A stretch of DNA of 64,000 bases from Hungatella sp. UBA3048 (GCA_002367105.1 DFCS01000029.1:62001-126000), one strand, 5' to 3'; shown: positions 8,058-17,315, counted from the first letter of the stretch. Numbers and translations are program-made. Notes: generated from the sequence alone by a model not told the origin.

Positions 8058-9038
8058 ATGGAAGCGTTAAAAATCGGAATCATGGGAACAGGCAGGATCG
8101 CATCGGTACTGGCAAATACAATGCTTCAGATGCCTCAGGTAGTTCTGTTGGGAGCAGCCTCCAGAAGCCTGGAAAAGGCGGAAGAATTTGCGGCACGTTT
8201 TTCCATTGAAAGGGCTTACGGCTCTTATGAGGAACTTGTGAAGGACCCGGATATTCAGCTGATCTACGTTGCAACGCCTCATTCTGAGCATTGCAGCAAT
8301 GCGAAGCTATGCCTGGAAAATGGAAAGCATGTTCTCTGCGAAAAAGCCTTTGCCGCCAATTATGCTCAGGCCAAGGAGATGACCGATCTGGCGGAGGAAA
8401 AAAATCTTATGATAACGGAAGCTATGTGGGTACGTTACATGCCCATGGCAAAAACCCTGAAAGAGGTTTTAAACTCAGGCGTTATCGGTGAGCCTATGAC
8501 CCTTACGGCAAATCTCTGTTATCTGGTCTCTGACAAGCCGCGCCTAATAAAGCCGGAGCTTGCGGGGGGAGCCCTTCTTGATGTAGGAGTGTACACTCTT
8601 AATTTCGCTTCCATTGTTTTTGGTGATGAGATTACAGATATCAAATCCAGTGTGATTAAGACAGACAGCGGAGTGGACGCCCAGAACAGCATAACCCTAT
8701 GCTATCCTGGAGGAAAGATGGCAATCTTAAACAGTTCCCTGCGGGTGCTCTCCGACCGTATGGGAGTCATATACGGAACCAAGGGATACCTTGTAGTTGA
8801 GAATGTCAATAATTTTGAGACCATCCGGGTTTACAATGCCAATAGGGAGCTGGTTGAAACTCACATCAGGCCGGATCAGATATCAGGATATGAATACCAG
8901 ATTGAAGCCAGCGGGGAAGCCATCAGAAACGGCTGGACAGAGTGTCCCCAGATGCCTCATAAGGCAACCCTGGACGTAATGAAGGTCATGGATGAGCTAA
9001 GAAGACAGTGGGGAATCCGCTACCCGTTTGAGGCATAA
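8058..9038 (+). CDS. Gfo/Idh/MocA family NAD(P)-dependent oxidoreductase
   Basis: A 326-residue dehydrogenase. The N-terminal Rossmann fold starts GIMGTGRIASVLANT. VATPHSEH and the catalytic-lysine motif CEKAFAAN (Lys about residue 95, EKP/EKA type) follow, then the C-terminal alpha/beta domain with GGALLDVGVYTLN. Family members oxidise sugars, inositols or trans-dihydrodiols. The best analogy is the dihydrodiol dehydrogenase/glucose-fructose-oxidoreductase branch, but the substrate cannot be told from sequence. A strong GGAGG site precedes the ATG. It is followed 14 bases later by a MATE exporter, probably in the same transcript. Confidence 0.9.
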   Translation: MEALKIGIMGTGRIASVLANTMLQMPQVVLLGAASRSLEKAEEFAARFSIERAYGSYEELVKDPDIQLIYVATPHSEHCSNAKLCLENGKHVLCEKAFAANYAQAKEMTDLAEEKNLMITEAMWVRYMPMAKTLKEVLNSGVIGEPMTLTANLCYLVSDKPRLIKPELAGGALLDVGVYTLNFASIVFGDEITDIKSSVIKTDSGVDAQNSITLCYPGGKMAILNSSLRVLSDRMGVIYGTKGYLVVENVNNFETIRVYNANRELVETHIRPDQISGYEYQIEASGEAIRNGWTECPQMPHKATLDVMKVMDELRRQWGIRYPFEA

Positions 9039-9052
9039 TAAGAGGAAGGTTA

Positions 9053-10375
9053 ATGTTTACTAAAAAAGATTTGATGAAGCTGCTGGCCCCTTTGATCGTG
9101 GAACAGATATTGATCGTTTTAGTAGGAATGGTGAATGTCATGATGGCGGCGGCAGTGGGAGAGGCATCGGTTTCCGGAGTTTCTCTGGTGGAATCCATCA
9201 ACATTCTGGTCATTCAGATGCTGTCGGCACTAGCTACAGGAGGAGCTGTCATATCGTCCCAGTATCTAGGGAAAAAGCAGTCAGAGAATGCCTGCAAGGC
9301 AGCGGGGCAGCTCATTGGTGTTACGACTGTACTTTCAGTGCTTGTTACCCTTATTGCACTGGCAGGAAGGGGAGGCCTTTTAAGGGCTATTTTCGGCAGT
9401 GTGGATGAGTCAGTCATGAGCGCCGCCGTGGTTTATTTCTGGATTACGGCCCTGTCCTATCCTTTTGTGGCAGTCTATAATTCCTGTGCGGCCTTATTCC
9501 GCTCTATGGGAAACTCCAAGGCTTCCATGGCAGTGTCCCTTGTGATAAATACCGTGAATGTAGCGGGAAATGCAGTCTGTGTCTACAGCCTTCATATGGG
9601 AGTGACCGGCCTGGCATGGCCCACCCTGTTTTGCCGGGTGGCAGCTGCGGTAGTGATGCTTTTCATGATTCAAAGTCCCGGCAATGTTGTGAGGATCAAC
9701 CGTCTGGAGGATCTTAAGCCCGACATTCCGATGATTAAGAAGATACTGTCCATTGGTATCCCTAATGGCCTGGAAAACGGCATGTTCCAGTTCGGAAAGC
9801 TTGCGCTGCAAAGCCTGGTCTCTTCTCTGGGAACGGCGGCGCTTGCCAGCTATGCAGTGGCTTCCAACCTGGTGACCCTGCTGTATCTGCCCGGCAATGC
9901 CATAGGCCTGGGCCTGATCACCATTGTTGGACAATGTGTGGGAGCGGGAGAGAAAAAGGAGGCAAAGCGCTATACAAGACTTTTGGTTGGCGCTAATTAC
10001 GGAATCCTTCTTTTGCTGTGTACGGTCATGGTCGTATTTTCAGACCAGCTTGCTTCTGTCTACAACCTTTCGGGGGAGGCTGCAAAAATATCCGTCCGGA
10101 TGGTGGTGTTCCACAGCTATGCGATGATCGTATGGCCTTTGGCCTTTACCATTCCTTATGCTCTGAGAGCATCTATGGATGCCAAATTTACCATGGTGGT
10201 GTCCATATTCTCCATGTGGCTGTTCCGGATCGCATTTGCTTATTTCTTCGTCCGTGTGATGAATACAGGCGTCATGGGTGTATGGTATGGAATGTTTATT
10301 GACTGGATTTTCCGTGCGGTTTTATTTAGCTGGAGATTCCGGGGAATAGAAAAAAGAGCGGTGTCTGTTTCTTAA
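9053..10375 (+). CDS. MATE family efflux transporter
   Basis: A 440-residue membrane protein with about twelve hydrophobic segments in two related halves, the usual size for the family. Typical stretches include ATGGAVISSQYLGKK near residue 62 and GLGLITIVGQCVGAG near residue 284, equivalent positions in the two halves. Such proteins export cationic drugs or metabolites in exchange for Na+ or H+. AGAGGAAGG precedes the ATG. It likely shares a transcript with the preceding oxidoreductase. Its last codons run into the 5' arm of a terminator. Confidence 0.9.
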   Translation: MFTKKDLMKLLAPLIVEQILIVLVGMVNVMMAAAVGEASVSGVSLVESINILVIQMLSALATGGAVISSQYLGKKQSENACKAAGQLIGVTTVLSVLVTLIALAGRGGLLRAIFGSVDESVMSAAVVYFWITALSYPFVAVYNSCAALFRSMGNSKASMAVSLVINTVNVAGNAVCVYSLHMGVTGLAWPTLFCRVAAAVVMLFMIQSPGNVVRINRLEDLKPDIPMIKKILSIGIPNGLENGMFQFGKLALQSLVSSLGTAALASYAVASNLVTLLYLPGNAIGLGLITIVGQCVGAGEKKEAKRYTRLLVGANYGILLLLCTVMVVFSDQLASVYNLSGEAAKISVRMVVFHSYAMIVWPLAFTIPYALRASMDAKFTMVVSIFSMWLFRIAFAYFFVRVMNTGVMGVWYGMFIDWIFRAVLFSWRFRGIEKRAVSVS

Positions 10376-10391
10376 ACAGCACTGCTCTTTT
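10352..10391 (+). terminator. Bidirectional terminator between MATE gene and cell-wall-binding pseudogene
   Basis: AAAAGAGCGGTGTCTGTTT pairs with AAACAGCACTGCTCTTTT, an 18-bp stem with one bulge and one wobble, and the MATE stop codon lies in the loop. T-rich sequence on one side and A-rich on the other suit both convergent genes. Confidence 0.85.
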
Positions 10392-10397
10392 CTTTGT

Positions 10398-10931
10398 TTA
10401 CCTGACTTCATTCATTCGTCCGTTTGCATCCACATAGGAACCGTCAACAAACTGGTTTATAGCCATAAGACCGAGTAGACCGTTGGATTTCGGGTTAAAA
10501 TAGTACCAGAAGCCATCGATTTTATGCCAACCGGTTACCATGATTCCAATCTGGTTCGTGTAAAACCAGCCGCAAAGATCAGAGTCATAAACCCAGCCGG
10601 TTACCATAGCGCCTTCCTCTTTTCCCTGATTGGGATTAAAATAATACCAGTTGTCATTGATGAAACGCCAGCCGGTCGCCATGTACCCATTGTCCATGAA
10701 ATAATAGGAATGGCTTTGGTATTCCGCCCATTTTCCGGCAGGATAGGAGGAATTCTATTGATTAAAAAAACGCCAGCCAACCTCATCCTTTATCCAGGCA
10801 CCGGACAAATATATGGATTCATCCTTTGTGTGGGCAAAGCTGTCAAAGGGGACTGTGGCTGCAAAAAGAAACAGGGAAACAGCAGCGGCTGCTCCATGTA
10901 GCAGTAACCCGCGGCGGGAAATATTTTTCAT
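10398..10931 (-). pseudogene. Secreted cell-wall (choline-type) binding repeat protein, split by an in-frame amber codon
   Basis: Read from an ATG at 10931 with a strong AGGAGGTGA site, the frame stays open except for one TAG at 10755-10757 (codon 59). Before it are a signal peptide with an SRRGLLL start and the first repeat (GAWIKDEVGWRFFN). After it the same frame continues with SYPAGKWAEY and four further glycine/aromatic repeats such as GYMATGWRFINDNWYYFN. These are cell-wall-binding repeats of the glucan/choline-binding kind. The intact product would be about 177 residues, with no enzymatic domain. Because the frame is conserved beyond the stop, the change looks recent, or a sequencing error. 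The twin arginine resembles a Tat signal, but nothing here shows that a Tat system exists. Confidence 0.85.
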
Positions 10932-11065
10932 GAAAGTGTCACCTCCTGAAGGTAAGGGATAAGAATCACTGCTTTGATTATAGAGGAAGGTCCTGGAAAA
11001 AACAATGCAGGGCTTAAAACTGTAAGATTTTTGTTGGAATTCTATTGGAATCCTGAAAAATTATC

Positions 11066-11094
11066 TTGACACAGGAAACACTATTTGTTATATT
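11066..11094 (+). promoter_or_regulatory. Sigma-A promoter of clpB
   Basis: A perfect -35 TTGACA (11066-11071), a 17-base spacer and TATATT (11089-11094) lie 58 bases before the clpB ATG. No CIRCE inverted repeat (TTAGCACTC/GAGTGCTAA) and no evident CtsR-type heptamer repeat was seen, so heat control, if any, works otherwise. Confidence 0.8.
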
Positions 11095-11151
11095 ACATAT
11101 AGAACAAATAAAGCAATACTTTTACATAACGGAGAAAAAGGAGGAGCTATT

Positions 11152-13740
11152 ATGAACATCAATAAATTTACGCAAAAATCGATGGAAGCCGTCCAGAATT
11201 GCGAAAAGCTTGCATATGAATATGGAAATCAGCAGATCGAGCAGGAACACATGCTGTACAGCCTTCTTACCATTGAAGACAGCCTGATTTTGAAACTCAT
11301 TACCAAGATGAATATACAAAAAGAGCAATTCTTAAATGAAACGGCTCAGGCAATAGAAAAACTTCCCAAGGTCAGGGGAGGACAGATTTACATCAGCAAT
11401 GATTTAAATAAGGTCTTAATAAGCGCCGAGGATGAGGCAAAGGCCATGGGAGATGAATACGTTTCCGTAGAGCATTTATTCTTAGCCATGCTAAAGCAGC
11501 CCTCCAAAGCGGTAAAGGAACTGCTTCGGAGTTATGGCATAACCAAGGAAAACTTTTTACAGGCTCTTTCTACGGTAAGAGGAAACCAGCGTGTAGTCAA
11601 TGACAATCCGGAGGCAACCTACGATACCCTTACCAAATACGGCTATGATATGGTGGAGCGGGCCAGGGACCAGAAACTGGATCCGGTCATCGGCCGGGAC
11701 AGTGAGATCCGGAATGTGGTGCGGATCCTTTCCAGAAAGACGAAGAACAACCCGGTTTTGATCGGTGAGCCTGGAGTCGGCAAGACTGCCGTAGTAGAAG
11801 GTCTGGCTCAAAGGATTGTCCGTGGCGATATACCGGAGGGATTAAAGGACAAAAAGCTGTTTGCCCTCGACATGGGAGCATTGCTGGCAGGTGCCAAGTA
11901 CCGGGGAGAATTTGAGGAACGTTTAAAGGCCGTTCTTGATGAAGTGAAGAAAAGCGACGGTCAGATCATTCTGTTCATTGACGAGCTTCATACCATTGTA
12001 GGAGCAGGTAAGACAGAAGGTTCCATGGACGCGGGCAATATGTTAAAGCCTATGCTTGCCAGAGGCGAGCTTCACTGCATCGGCGCCACCACACTTGATG
12101 AATACCGCCAGTATATAGAGAAGGATCAGGCTTTGGAACGGCGGTTCCAGCCTGTTATGGTTGACGAACCTACGGTGGAAGATACCATTTCCATATTAAG
12201 GGGACTAAAAGAACGGTATGAGGTCTACCATGGGGTAAAGATCACAGACTCTGCCCTGGTATCGGCGGCCGCTTTGTCTGACCGCTATATCAGCGAACGT
12301 TTTCTGCCGGATAAGGCCATAGACTTAGTGGATGAAGCATGTGCCATGATAAAGACAGAGCTGGACTCCATGCCGGCTGAGCTTGATGAGCTTTCCAGGC
12401 GAATTATGCAGATGGAGATTGAAGAGGCTGCCCTAAAGAAGGAAACTGACCGTTTAAGCCAGGACCGCCTTGCAGAGCTTCAGAAGGAGTTGGCGGAGCT
12501 TCATGATGAGTTTGCTTCCCAGAAAGCCCAGTGGGAAAATGAAAAGGCATCCGTGGAACGGTTATCCGCTCTGCGGGAAGAAATTGAGAATATGAACCGG
12601 GAGATCCAGGCAGCGCAGCAAAAGTATGATTTAAACCGCGCGGCTGAGTTACAATACGGAAAACTTCCCCAGCTTCAGAAGGAATTGGCGGAAGAGGAAG
12701 AGCGGGTAAGAAACCAGGATATGAGCCTGGTTCATGAGAGTGTAACAGAAGATGAGATTTCCAGAATCGTATCCAAGTGGACAGGAATTCCGGTGGCCAG
12801 ACTGACGGAAGGGGAAAGGAATAAAACCCTCCACCTTGATAAAGAGCTTCATAAGAGGGTCATCGGCCAGGAAGAGGCAGTAATAAAGGTGACTGAGGCC
12901 ATCATCCGTTCTAAAGCTGGGATCAAGGATCCTACCAAACCCATTGGCTCCTTCCTGTTTTTAGGACCTACGGGCGTTGGAAAGACCGAGCTTGCCAAGG
13001 CCTTGGCGGAAGACCTGTTTGATGATGAAAGTAACATTGTCAGAATCGATATGAGCGAATACATGGAAAAGCATTCCGTATCCAGACTGATCGGTGCACC
13101 TCCAGGATATGTGGGCTACGATGAAGGCGGCCAGCTGACTGAGGCAGTCAGGAGAAAGCCTTATTCCGTAGTGCTCTTTGATGAGGTGGAAAAGGCTCAC
13201 CCTGATGTATTTAACGTACTGCTGCAGGTTCTTGACGATGGACGGATCACAGATTCTTCCGGAAAAACCGTTGACTTTAAAAACACCATCATTATAATGA
13301 CCTCCAACATCGGCTCCCAGTATCTGTTAACAGGTATAGATGAAGCCGGAAGAATCCGGGAGGATGCAAAAGCAATGGTGATGAATGATTTAAGGAACCA
13401 TTTCCGTCCGGAATTCTTAAACCGTCTTGACGAAATAATCCTGTTCAAGCCTCTTGAAAAGGAAAATATTGCAGGAATTGTTGACCTGCTTCTTGCGGAC
13501 TTAAACAAACGGATTGAAGACCGGGAATTAAAGATTGAACTGACTGACCAGGCAAAAGAGTTTGTGGTGGAACAGGGCTATGATCCTGTTTACGGAGCCC
13601 GTCCGCTAAAACGGTACCTGCAAAAGCATGTGGAAACTTTAGCCGCCAGGATCATTCTTGGGGATGAGGTCCGGGCAGGAAATGTAATCGTGATCGACGT
13701 GTCAGAGGACGGTCAGAAGCTGATTGCTTATCTGGAATAA
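11152..13740 (+). CDS. clpB: ATP-dependent disaggregase ClpB
   Basis: An 862-residue Hsp100 protein that pulls aggregated proteins apart together with DnaK/DnaJ/GrpE in the cytoplasm. The domain order is an N-terminal Clp repeat domain (1-145), AAA-1 with Walker A GEPGVGKT (about 205-212) and Walker B LFIDEL, the coiled-coil M domain (about 405-525, Glu/Lys-rich) that marks ClpB over ClpC, then AAA-2 with GPTGVGKT (about 605-612) and the C-terminal D2-small domain. The length is normal. A GGAGGAG site precedes the ATG. It forms a single-gene unit between its own promoter and a strong terminator. Confidence 0.97.
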   Translation: MNINKFTQKSMEAVQNCEKLAYEYGNQQIEQEHMLYSLLTIEDSLILKLITKMNIQKEQFLNETAQAIEKLPKVRGGQIYISNDLNKVLISAEDEAKAMGDEYVSVEHLFLAMLKQPSKAVKELLRSYGITKENFLQALSTVRGNQRVVNDNPEATYDTLTKYGYDMVERARDQKLDPVIGRDSEIRNVVRILSRKTKNNPVLIGEPGVGKTAVVEGLAQRIVRGDIPEGLKDKKLFALDMGALLAGAKYRGEFEERLKAVLDEVKKSDGQIILFIDELHTIVGAGKTEGSMDAGNMLKPMLARGELHCIGATTLDEYRQYIEKDQALERRFQPVMVDEPTVEDTISILRGLKERYEVYHGVKITDSALVSAAALSDRYISERFLPDKAIDLVDEACAMIKTELDSMPAELDELSRRIMQMEIEEAALKKETDRLSQDRLAELQKELAELHDEFASQKAQWENEKASVERLSALREEIENMNREIQAAQQKYDLNRAAELQYGKLPQLQKELAEEEERVRNQDMSLVHESVTEDEISRIVSKWTGIPVARLTEGERNKTLHLDKELHKRVIGQEEAVIKVTEAIIRSKAGIKDPTKPIGSFLFLGPTGVGKTELAKALAEDLFDDESNIVRIDMSEYMEKHSVSRLIGAPPGYVGYDEGGQLTEAVRRKPYSVVLFDEVEKAHPDVFNVLLQVLDDGRITDSSGKTVDFKNTIIIMTSNIGSQYLLTGIDEAGRIREDAKAMVMNDLRNHFRPEFLNRLDEIILFKPLEKENIAGIVDLLLADLNKRIEDRELKIELTDQAKEFVVEQGYDPVYGARPLKRYLQKHVETLAARIILGDEVRAGNVIVIDVSEDGQKLIAYLE

Positions 13741-13767
13741 AGGAAAAAACCTTACGCCTATTTTAAA

Positions 13768-13818
13768 GGGCGCTGCAAAAGGGATGATCGATCATCTCCT
13801 TTGCAGCGCCCGTATTTT
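13768..13818 (+). terminator. Bidirectional terminator between clpB and ansA
   Basis: GGGCGCTGCAAA (13768-13779) pairs with TTTGCAGCGCCC near 13800-13811, and an inner self-complementary GATGATCGATCATC extends the stem. T-rich sequence follows on the plus side, and A-rich sequence on the other side serves ansA. Confidence 0.88.
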
Positions 13819-14822
13819 TATGCCTGCCAAAGAATATCTCTGTTAATGGTACGGTAAAATAATTCCCGTATCTCATTTTCGTTACTGGTCTGTCCCAGAA
13901 TCCACATGAGCTTTGTCACCGTGGCTTCCAGGGTCATATCATAGGCTTCTAAAAGTCCCAGCTCCTTTTTTATGGAATGTCCGACTTCGTACACAGACAT
14001 ATCGCTGCCCTCATTGGTCACCTGGGTGGCCATTACTACGGTTTTTCCAAGGTTGATCCACTTTTTAACGGCCTTATAAAAATCACCGGTATCATAGGAG
14101 GGAAGGCCGCCGACACCAAAGGATTCTATGATCACCGCATCATAATGCTCTGCCATAAAGTCCAGAACGTCAGAACCCATGGAAGGAATCAGTTTCATTA
14201 ATGCAACATGAGGATTCAGCTTTTGGAAAAACTTTACCTGCCTGTGGCAGGAAGCCTTATCATCAACGTAAAACAGCACATGTCCATCCTGGATCGCGGC
14301 AATATAAGGAAAATTAATGCTGGAGAAAGCATTGTAGCTCTTGGTGCGCTCCTTTTTCCCTCTGGTGCCTGCAATCACCTTGCCGTCAAAGGCAATGGCA
14401 ACGCCATGGGCCCTAGGCTCGCTTGCAAACCGGAGACTGTCAGATAAATTCGTGCGGGCATCGGTGTTTTCCATGTCAATAGGCCTTTGGGCTCCGGTAA
14501 TGACAATGGGCTTTTCCGAATTCTGTACCAGGTAGGAAAGGGCTGAGGCTGTATAAGCCATGGTATCCGTACCGTGGCAGATAACAAAACCATCGTAATC
14601 CTTATAATGGGTTTCAATAGCTTTTGCCATGGTAATCCAATGGCTTGGCTGCATATTGGTGCTGTCTATGTTTAGTATCTGCAGGCTGTCTGCCTGACAG
14701 AAGTCTGATGCTTCCGGAACATAGGAGAGGATTTCATCTGTAGTGAGGAGAGGCTTTAAGCCATTGTCACTCCGCTTACAGGCGATGGTGCCCCCTGTTC
14801 CAAGCATTAGTATTTTTTTCAT
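13818..14822 (-). CDS. ansA: Type I (cytoplasmic) L-asparaginase
   Basis: A 334-residue enzyme converting L-asparagine to aspartate and ammonia. The two threonine motifs of the family are visible: GTGGTIACK with nucleophile Thr12, and CHGTDTMAY with Thr85-Asp86 of the second catalytic triad. There is no signal peptide, which points to the cytosolic type I enzyme. TTAGGAGG precedes the ATG. The gene is convergent with clpB and divergent from a DUF4250 gene. Glutaminase-like side activity cannot be excluded. Confidence 0.93.
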   Translation of the reverse strand: MKKILMLGTGGTIACKRSDNGLKPLLTTDEILSYVPEASDFCQADSLQILNIDSTNMQPSHWITMAKAIETHYKDYDGFVICHGTDTMAYTASALSYLVQNSEKPIVITGAQRPIDMENTDARTNLSDSLRFASEPRAHGVAIAFDGKVIAGTRGKKERTKSYNAFSSINFPYIAAIQDGHVLFYVDDKASCHRQVKFFQKLNPHVALMKLIPSMGSDVLDFMAEHYDAVIIESFGVGGLPSYDTGDFYKAVKKWINLGKTVVMATQVTNEGSDMSVYEVGHSIKKELGLLEAYDMTLEATVTKLMWILGQTSNENEIRELFYRTINRDILWQA

Positions 14823-14853
14823 ACCGTATACCTCCTAATGGATTTCAAATTTG

Positions 14854-14862
14854 ATTGTAGCA
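14854..14862 (-). promoter_or_regulatory. Extended -10 promoter of ansA
   Basis: On the minus strand the sequence reads TGCTACAAT, an extended -10 (TGn plus five of six consensus bases), 32 bases upstream of the ansA ATG. No good -35 was seen, as is common for extended -10 promoters. Confidence 0.5.
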
Positions 14863-14986
14863 CTGATCTCTCCATTCGTACAGGGGTACTTTGCCATGAA
14901 AATTCCGCAACTCCCATTCTGAATGATTCACAATTGGGAATAATTATGATAGAATAAATATGTCAACAGAATAGGAGGAGGAAAAA

Positions 14987-15166
14987 ATGTTTAAGATACC
15001 TAAAGATCCGGTGATGCTGCTAAGCTATGTCAATACTCAGTTAAGAGATTATTATCCTTCTCTTGAGGAATGCTGCCATAGTCTTGGGATCCAGGAGAAT
15101 GACCTGACCCTTTCTCTGGCTGCGATTGATTATCATTATAACAGGGAGAGAAATCAGTTTGTATAA
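14987..15166 (+). CDS. DUF4250 domain protein, 59 residues
   Basis: A small acidic protein of 59 residues that matches my recollection of DUF4250, a family common in Clostridia and some Bacteroidetes. It has a KDPVMLLSYVNTQLRD start, YPSLEECC in the middle, and the ending IDYHYNRERNQFV. The function is unknown. AGGAGGAGG lies 7 bases before the ATG, which is an unusually strong site for such a small gene. It is divergent from ansA and followed by its own hairpin terminator, so it is a single-gene unit. It is predicted to be cytoplasmic and helical, with no membrane segment. Confidence 0.85.
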   Translation: MFKIPKDPVMLLSYVNTQLRDYYPSLEECCHSLGIQENDLTLSLAAIDYHYNRERNQFV

Positions 15167-15197
15167 AAGGGTCATCGCATCAGCGGTGGTCCTTTTC
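15164..15197 (+). terminator. Terminator after the DUF4250 gene
   Basis: AAAAGGGTCATCGC pairs with GCGGTGGTCCTTTT, a 14-bp stem including three G-U pairs and ending in T-rich sequence. The stem begins at the stop codon. Confidence 0.7.
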
Positions 15198-15286
15198 TGC
15201 AATTAAATATCCCGAAGAAAGCTATGAGGTATGCCTCATTGCCCGCATAAGGCGGATCGTGACCGCTTAGACAGGAGGGATTTGTT

Positions 15287-16798
15287 ATGGAAACGATTTT
15301 TTTACAGGCAGTTGATATTTGGAACTGGCTGATTGATCATCTGATTTATATCAACCTGATTCTATCAATTATTATCGTATTTTTTCAGCGCCGTGATCCC
15401 AAGGCAGTCTGGACCTGGCTCCTGGCCCTGTATTTTGTTCCCGTATTCGGTATTCTTGTTTATCTGCTTTTGGGCCAGGATATGCGAAAGGGCAAGATGT
15501 TCCGGATTAAGGAAGTGGAAGACCGGGTGCGTTATTCCGCAAAAAACCAGGAAGAATTTTTAAAAAGCCATGATATCAGCCTGGTATCGTCTTTGTCCCG
15601 TGACTATGAGGATCTTGTGCTGTACAATCTGGAGACTTCCGGATCTGTGCTGACCGTTGACAACACGGTTGAGATTTTTACGGACGGGGAAGAAAAATTT
15701 AAAGACTTGAGAATGGAGCTTTCCAATGCAGCTCATTTTATTCATTTGCAGTATTATATTATTAAGGACGATGAAGTGTTTGACTCCATCATTCCCATCC
15801 TCATAGAGCGGGCCAGAGCAGGGGTTGAAGTGCGCATTCTCTGCGACGGTATGGGGGGGCGTTTCATGCGTAAGGACAAATGGAACCGGCTCAAGGAAAA
15901 CGGGGTAAAGGTAGGGATCTTTTTCCCGCCCATACTCGGCAGGCTTCAGCTTCGTGTAAACTATAGGAACCACAGAAAGATCGTGGTCATTGACAACAGG
16001 GTCGGATATGTGGGAGGCTTTAACATCGGCCGGGAATATATATCAAAGGATACCAGATTCGGTTATTGGAGAGACACCCATTTAAAGCTGCAGGGAGGGT
16101 CTGTGCTAAGCCTTCAGATCCGCTTTGCCCTGGACTGGAATTATGCAGCAGGAGAAAATCTGTTCCGGAATATGAAATATTTTTGTGAAGATGAAGACGG
16201 AAGCTGTCTGGATTTCCTTGGTGTGGTTGACATAAATGATGAGAGAAAACATCTTGGAATCCAGATCATTGCAAGCGGCCCGGATGCAAGGAGCCGCCAG
16301 ATCCGGGATAATTATATCCGGCTTTTTTCAAAGGCCAGGGATCATATCTACATCCAGACACCTTATTTTGTGCCTGATGATGCTGTGCTTACCGCTTTGT
16401 CAGTAGCTGCCCGTTCCGGTGTTGATGTAAGGCTGATGATCCCCTGTAAGCCGGATCACCCCTTTGTTTACTGGGCGTCCTATTCCTATGTGGGGGATTT
16501 AATATCAGCCGGGGCCAGGTGCTATACCTATGAAAACGGGTTTCTCCATTCCAAGGGGGTCATGACCGACGGAAAGGTCAGCTCTTATGGCACTGCCAAT
16601 ATGGATATCCGAAGCTTTGAGTTGAATTTTGAAGTAAATGCGGTAATCTACGACGAGGAGACGACCCTTAAGCTGGAAGCTCTGTTCCTGGAGGACCTAA
16701 AGGTGTGCAAAGAGATCACAAGAGAGGTGTATGAGGAAAGAAGTCTTTTCATCCGAATCAAGGAACAGGGGAGCAGATTGTTGTCTCCTCTTTTATAG
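15287..16798 (+). CDS. cls: Cardiolipin synthase (phospholipase D family)
   Basis: A 503-residue membrane enzyme that joins two phosphatidylglycerol molecules into cardiolipin and glycerol. Two N-terminal hydrophobic segments (about residues 12-35 and 40-62) anchor it. The two HxK(x)4D catalytic motifs are complete: NHRKIVVID near residue 229 and LHSKGVMTD near residue 420, each followed by the expected GG/G-N stretch. The length is typical. AGGAGGGA precedes the ATG. It starts a run of plus-strand genes concerned with membranes, followed by a CmpB-type membrane protein and PlsC. Confidence 0.95.
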   Translation: METIFLQAVDIWNWLIDHLIYINLILSIIIVFFQRRDPKAVWTWLLALYFVPVFGILVYLLLGQDMRKGKMFRIKEVEDRVRYSAKNQEEFLKSHDISLVSSLSRDYEDLVLYNLETSGSVLTVDNTVEIFTDGEEKFKDLRMELSNAAHFIHLQYYIIKDDEVFDSIIPILIERARAGVEVRILCDGMGGRFMRKDKWNRLKENGVKVGIFFPPILGRLQLRVNYRNHRKIVVIDNRVGYVGGFNIGREYISKDTRFGYWRDTHLKLQGGSVLSLQIRFALDWNYAAGENLFRNMKYFCEDEDGSCLDFLGVVDINDERKHLGIQIIASGPDARSRQIRDNYIRLFSKARDHIYIQTPYFVPDDAVLTALSVAARSGVDVRLMIPCKPDHPFVYWASYSYVGDLISAGARCYTYENGFLHSKGVMTDGKVSSYGTANMDIRSFELNFEVNAVIYDEETTLKLEALFLEDLKVCKEITREVYEERSLFIRIKEQGSRLLSPLL

Positions 16799-16842
16799 AA
16801 TTCTTTAACAGAAGAACATAATATCCCAATAACCGGCGCATA

Positions 16843-17313
16843 ATGAAGGGTATGAAAACACTATCACAATTAAACTTAAAACAACTGCCACTTAATTTCT
16901 GCAAATGCGGAGTGACAGGTTGGTGCCTGGAGGTTATCTTTACCTCCACGGAATCCATTTTGCGCCAAGACTGGCGGCTTATGGGGCAGACGTCCCTTTT
17001 AATGTTTCCTATTTATGGCTGCGGAGCACTTTTAGGTCCCATTGGTGATCTTATTGACCGGTGGGTGAATCCCGGTTCAGGATTTACGGCAAAGAAAGCG
17101 GATCTTGCTATCCGCCATGGATTTCTTTACATGGTTCTCATTTTTGTGGCGGAATATTTTGCCGGCTCCCTTTTGCGGGGCAGAGGGATGTGCCCGTGGG
17201 ATTATACGGGGCGAAACTCCAACATAGACGGACTGATCCGTCTGGACTTTGCACCGCTGTGGTTTGCCACAGGACTGTTGTTTGAACAAATTACAAAAAA
17301 GAGAGGCGGGTAG
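16843..17313 (+). CDS. Putative ABC transporter permease-like membrane protein (CmpB / PF06541 type)
   Basis: A membrane protein of up to 156 residues with about four hydrophobic segments. The pattern GWCLEVIF near the start, FPIYGCGAL in the middle and CPWDYTGRNSNIDGLIRLDFAPLWF near the end (quoted only as a landmark) fits the CmpB-like family, which is often labelled an ABC permease although no partner ATPase is adjacent here. The function is unknown. The start is uncertain: ATG 16843 lacks a clear ribosome-binding site, and an in-frame ATG at 16852 is equally possible. It lies between cls and plsC and may act in the envelope. Confidence 0.75.
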   Translation: MKGMKTLSQLNLKQLPLNFCKCGVTGWCLEVIFTSTESILRQDWRLMGQTSLLMFPIYGCGALLGPIGDLIDRWVNPGSGFTAKKADLAIRHGFLYMVLIFVAEYFAGSLLRGRGMCPWDYTGRNSNIDGLIRLDFAPLWFATGLLFEQITKKRGG

Positions 17314-17315
17314 TA

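Noticed and set aside
9494..9934. 146-codon minus-strand frame inside the MATE gene
   Set aside because: It is a shadow of the MATE coding sequence, with His/Gln-rich composition typical of antisense reading.
11095..11151. Heat-shock control site (CIRCE or CtsR box) before clpB
   Set aside because: No matching inverted repeat or heptamer repeat is present. Only a standard sigma-A promoter is seen.
15167..15286. Possible riboswitch between the DUF4250 gene and cls
   Set aside because: Only the DUF4250 terminator is structured. The remaining 90 bases show no conserved RNA motif I recognise.
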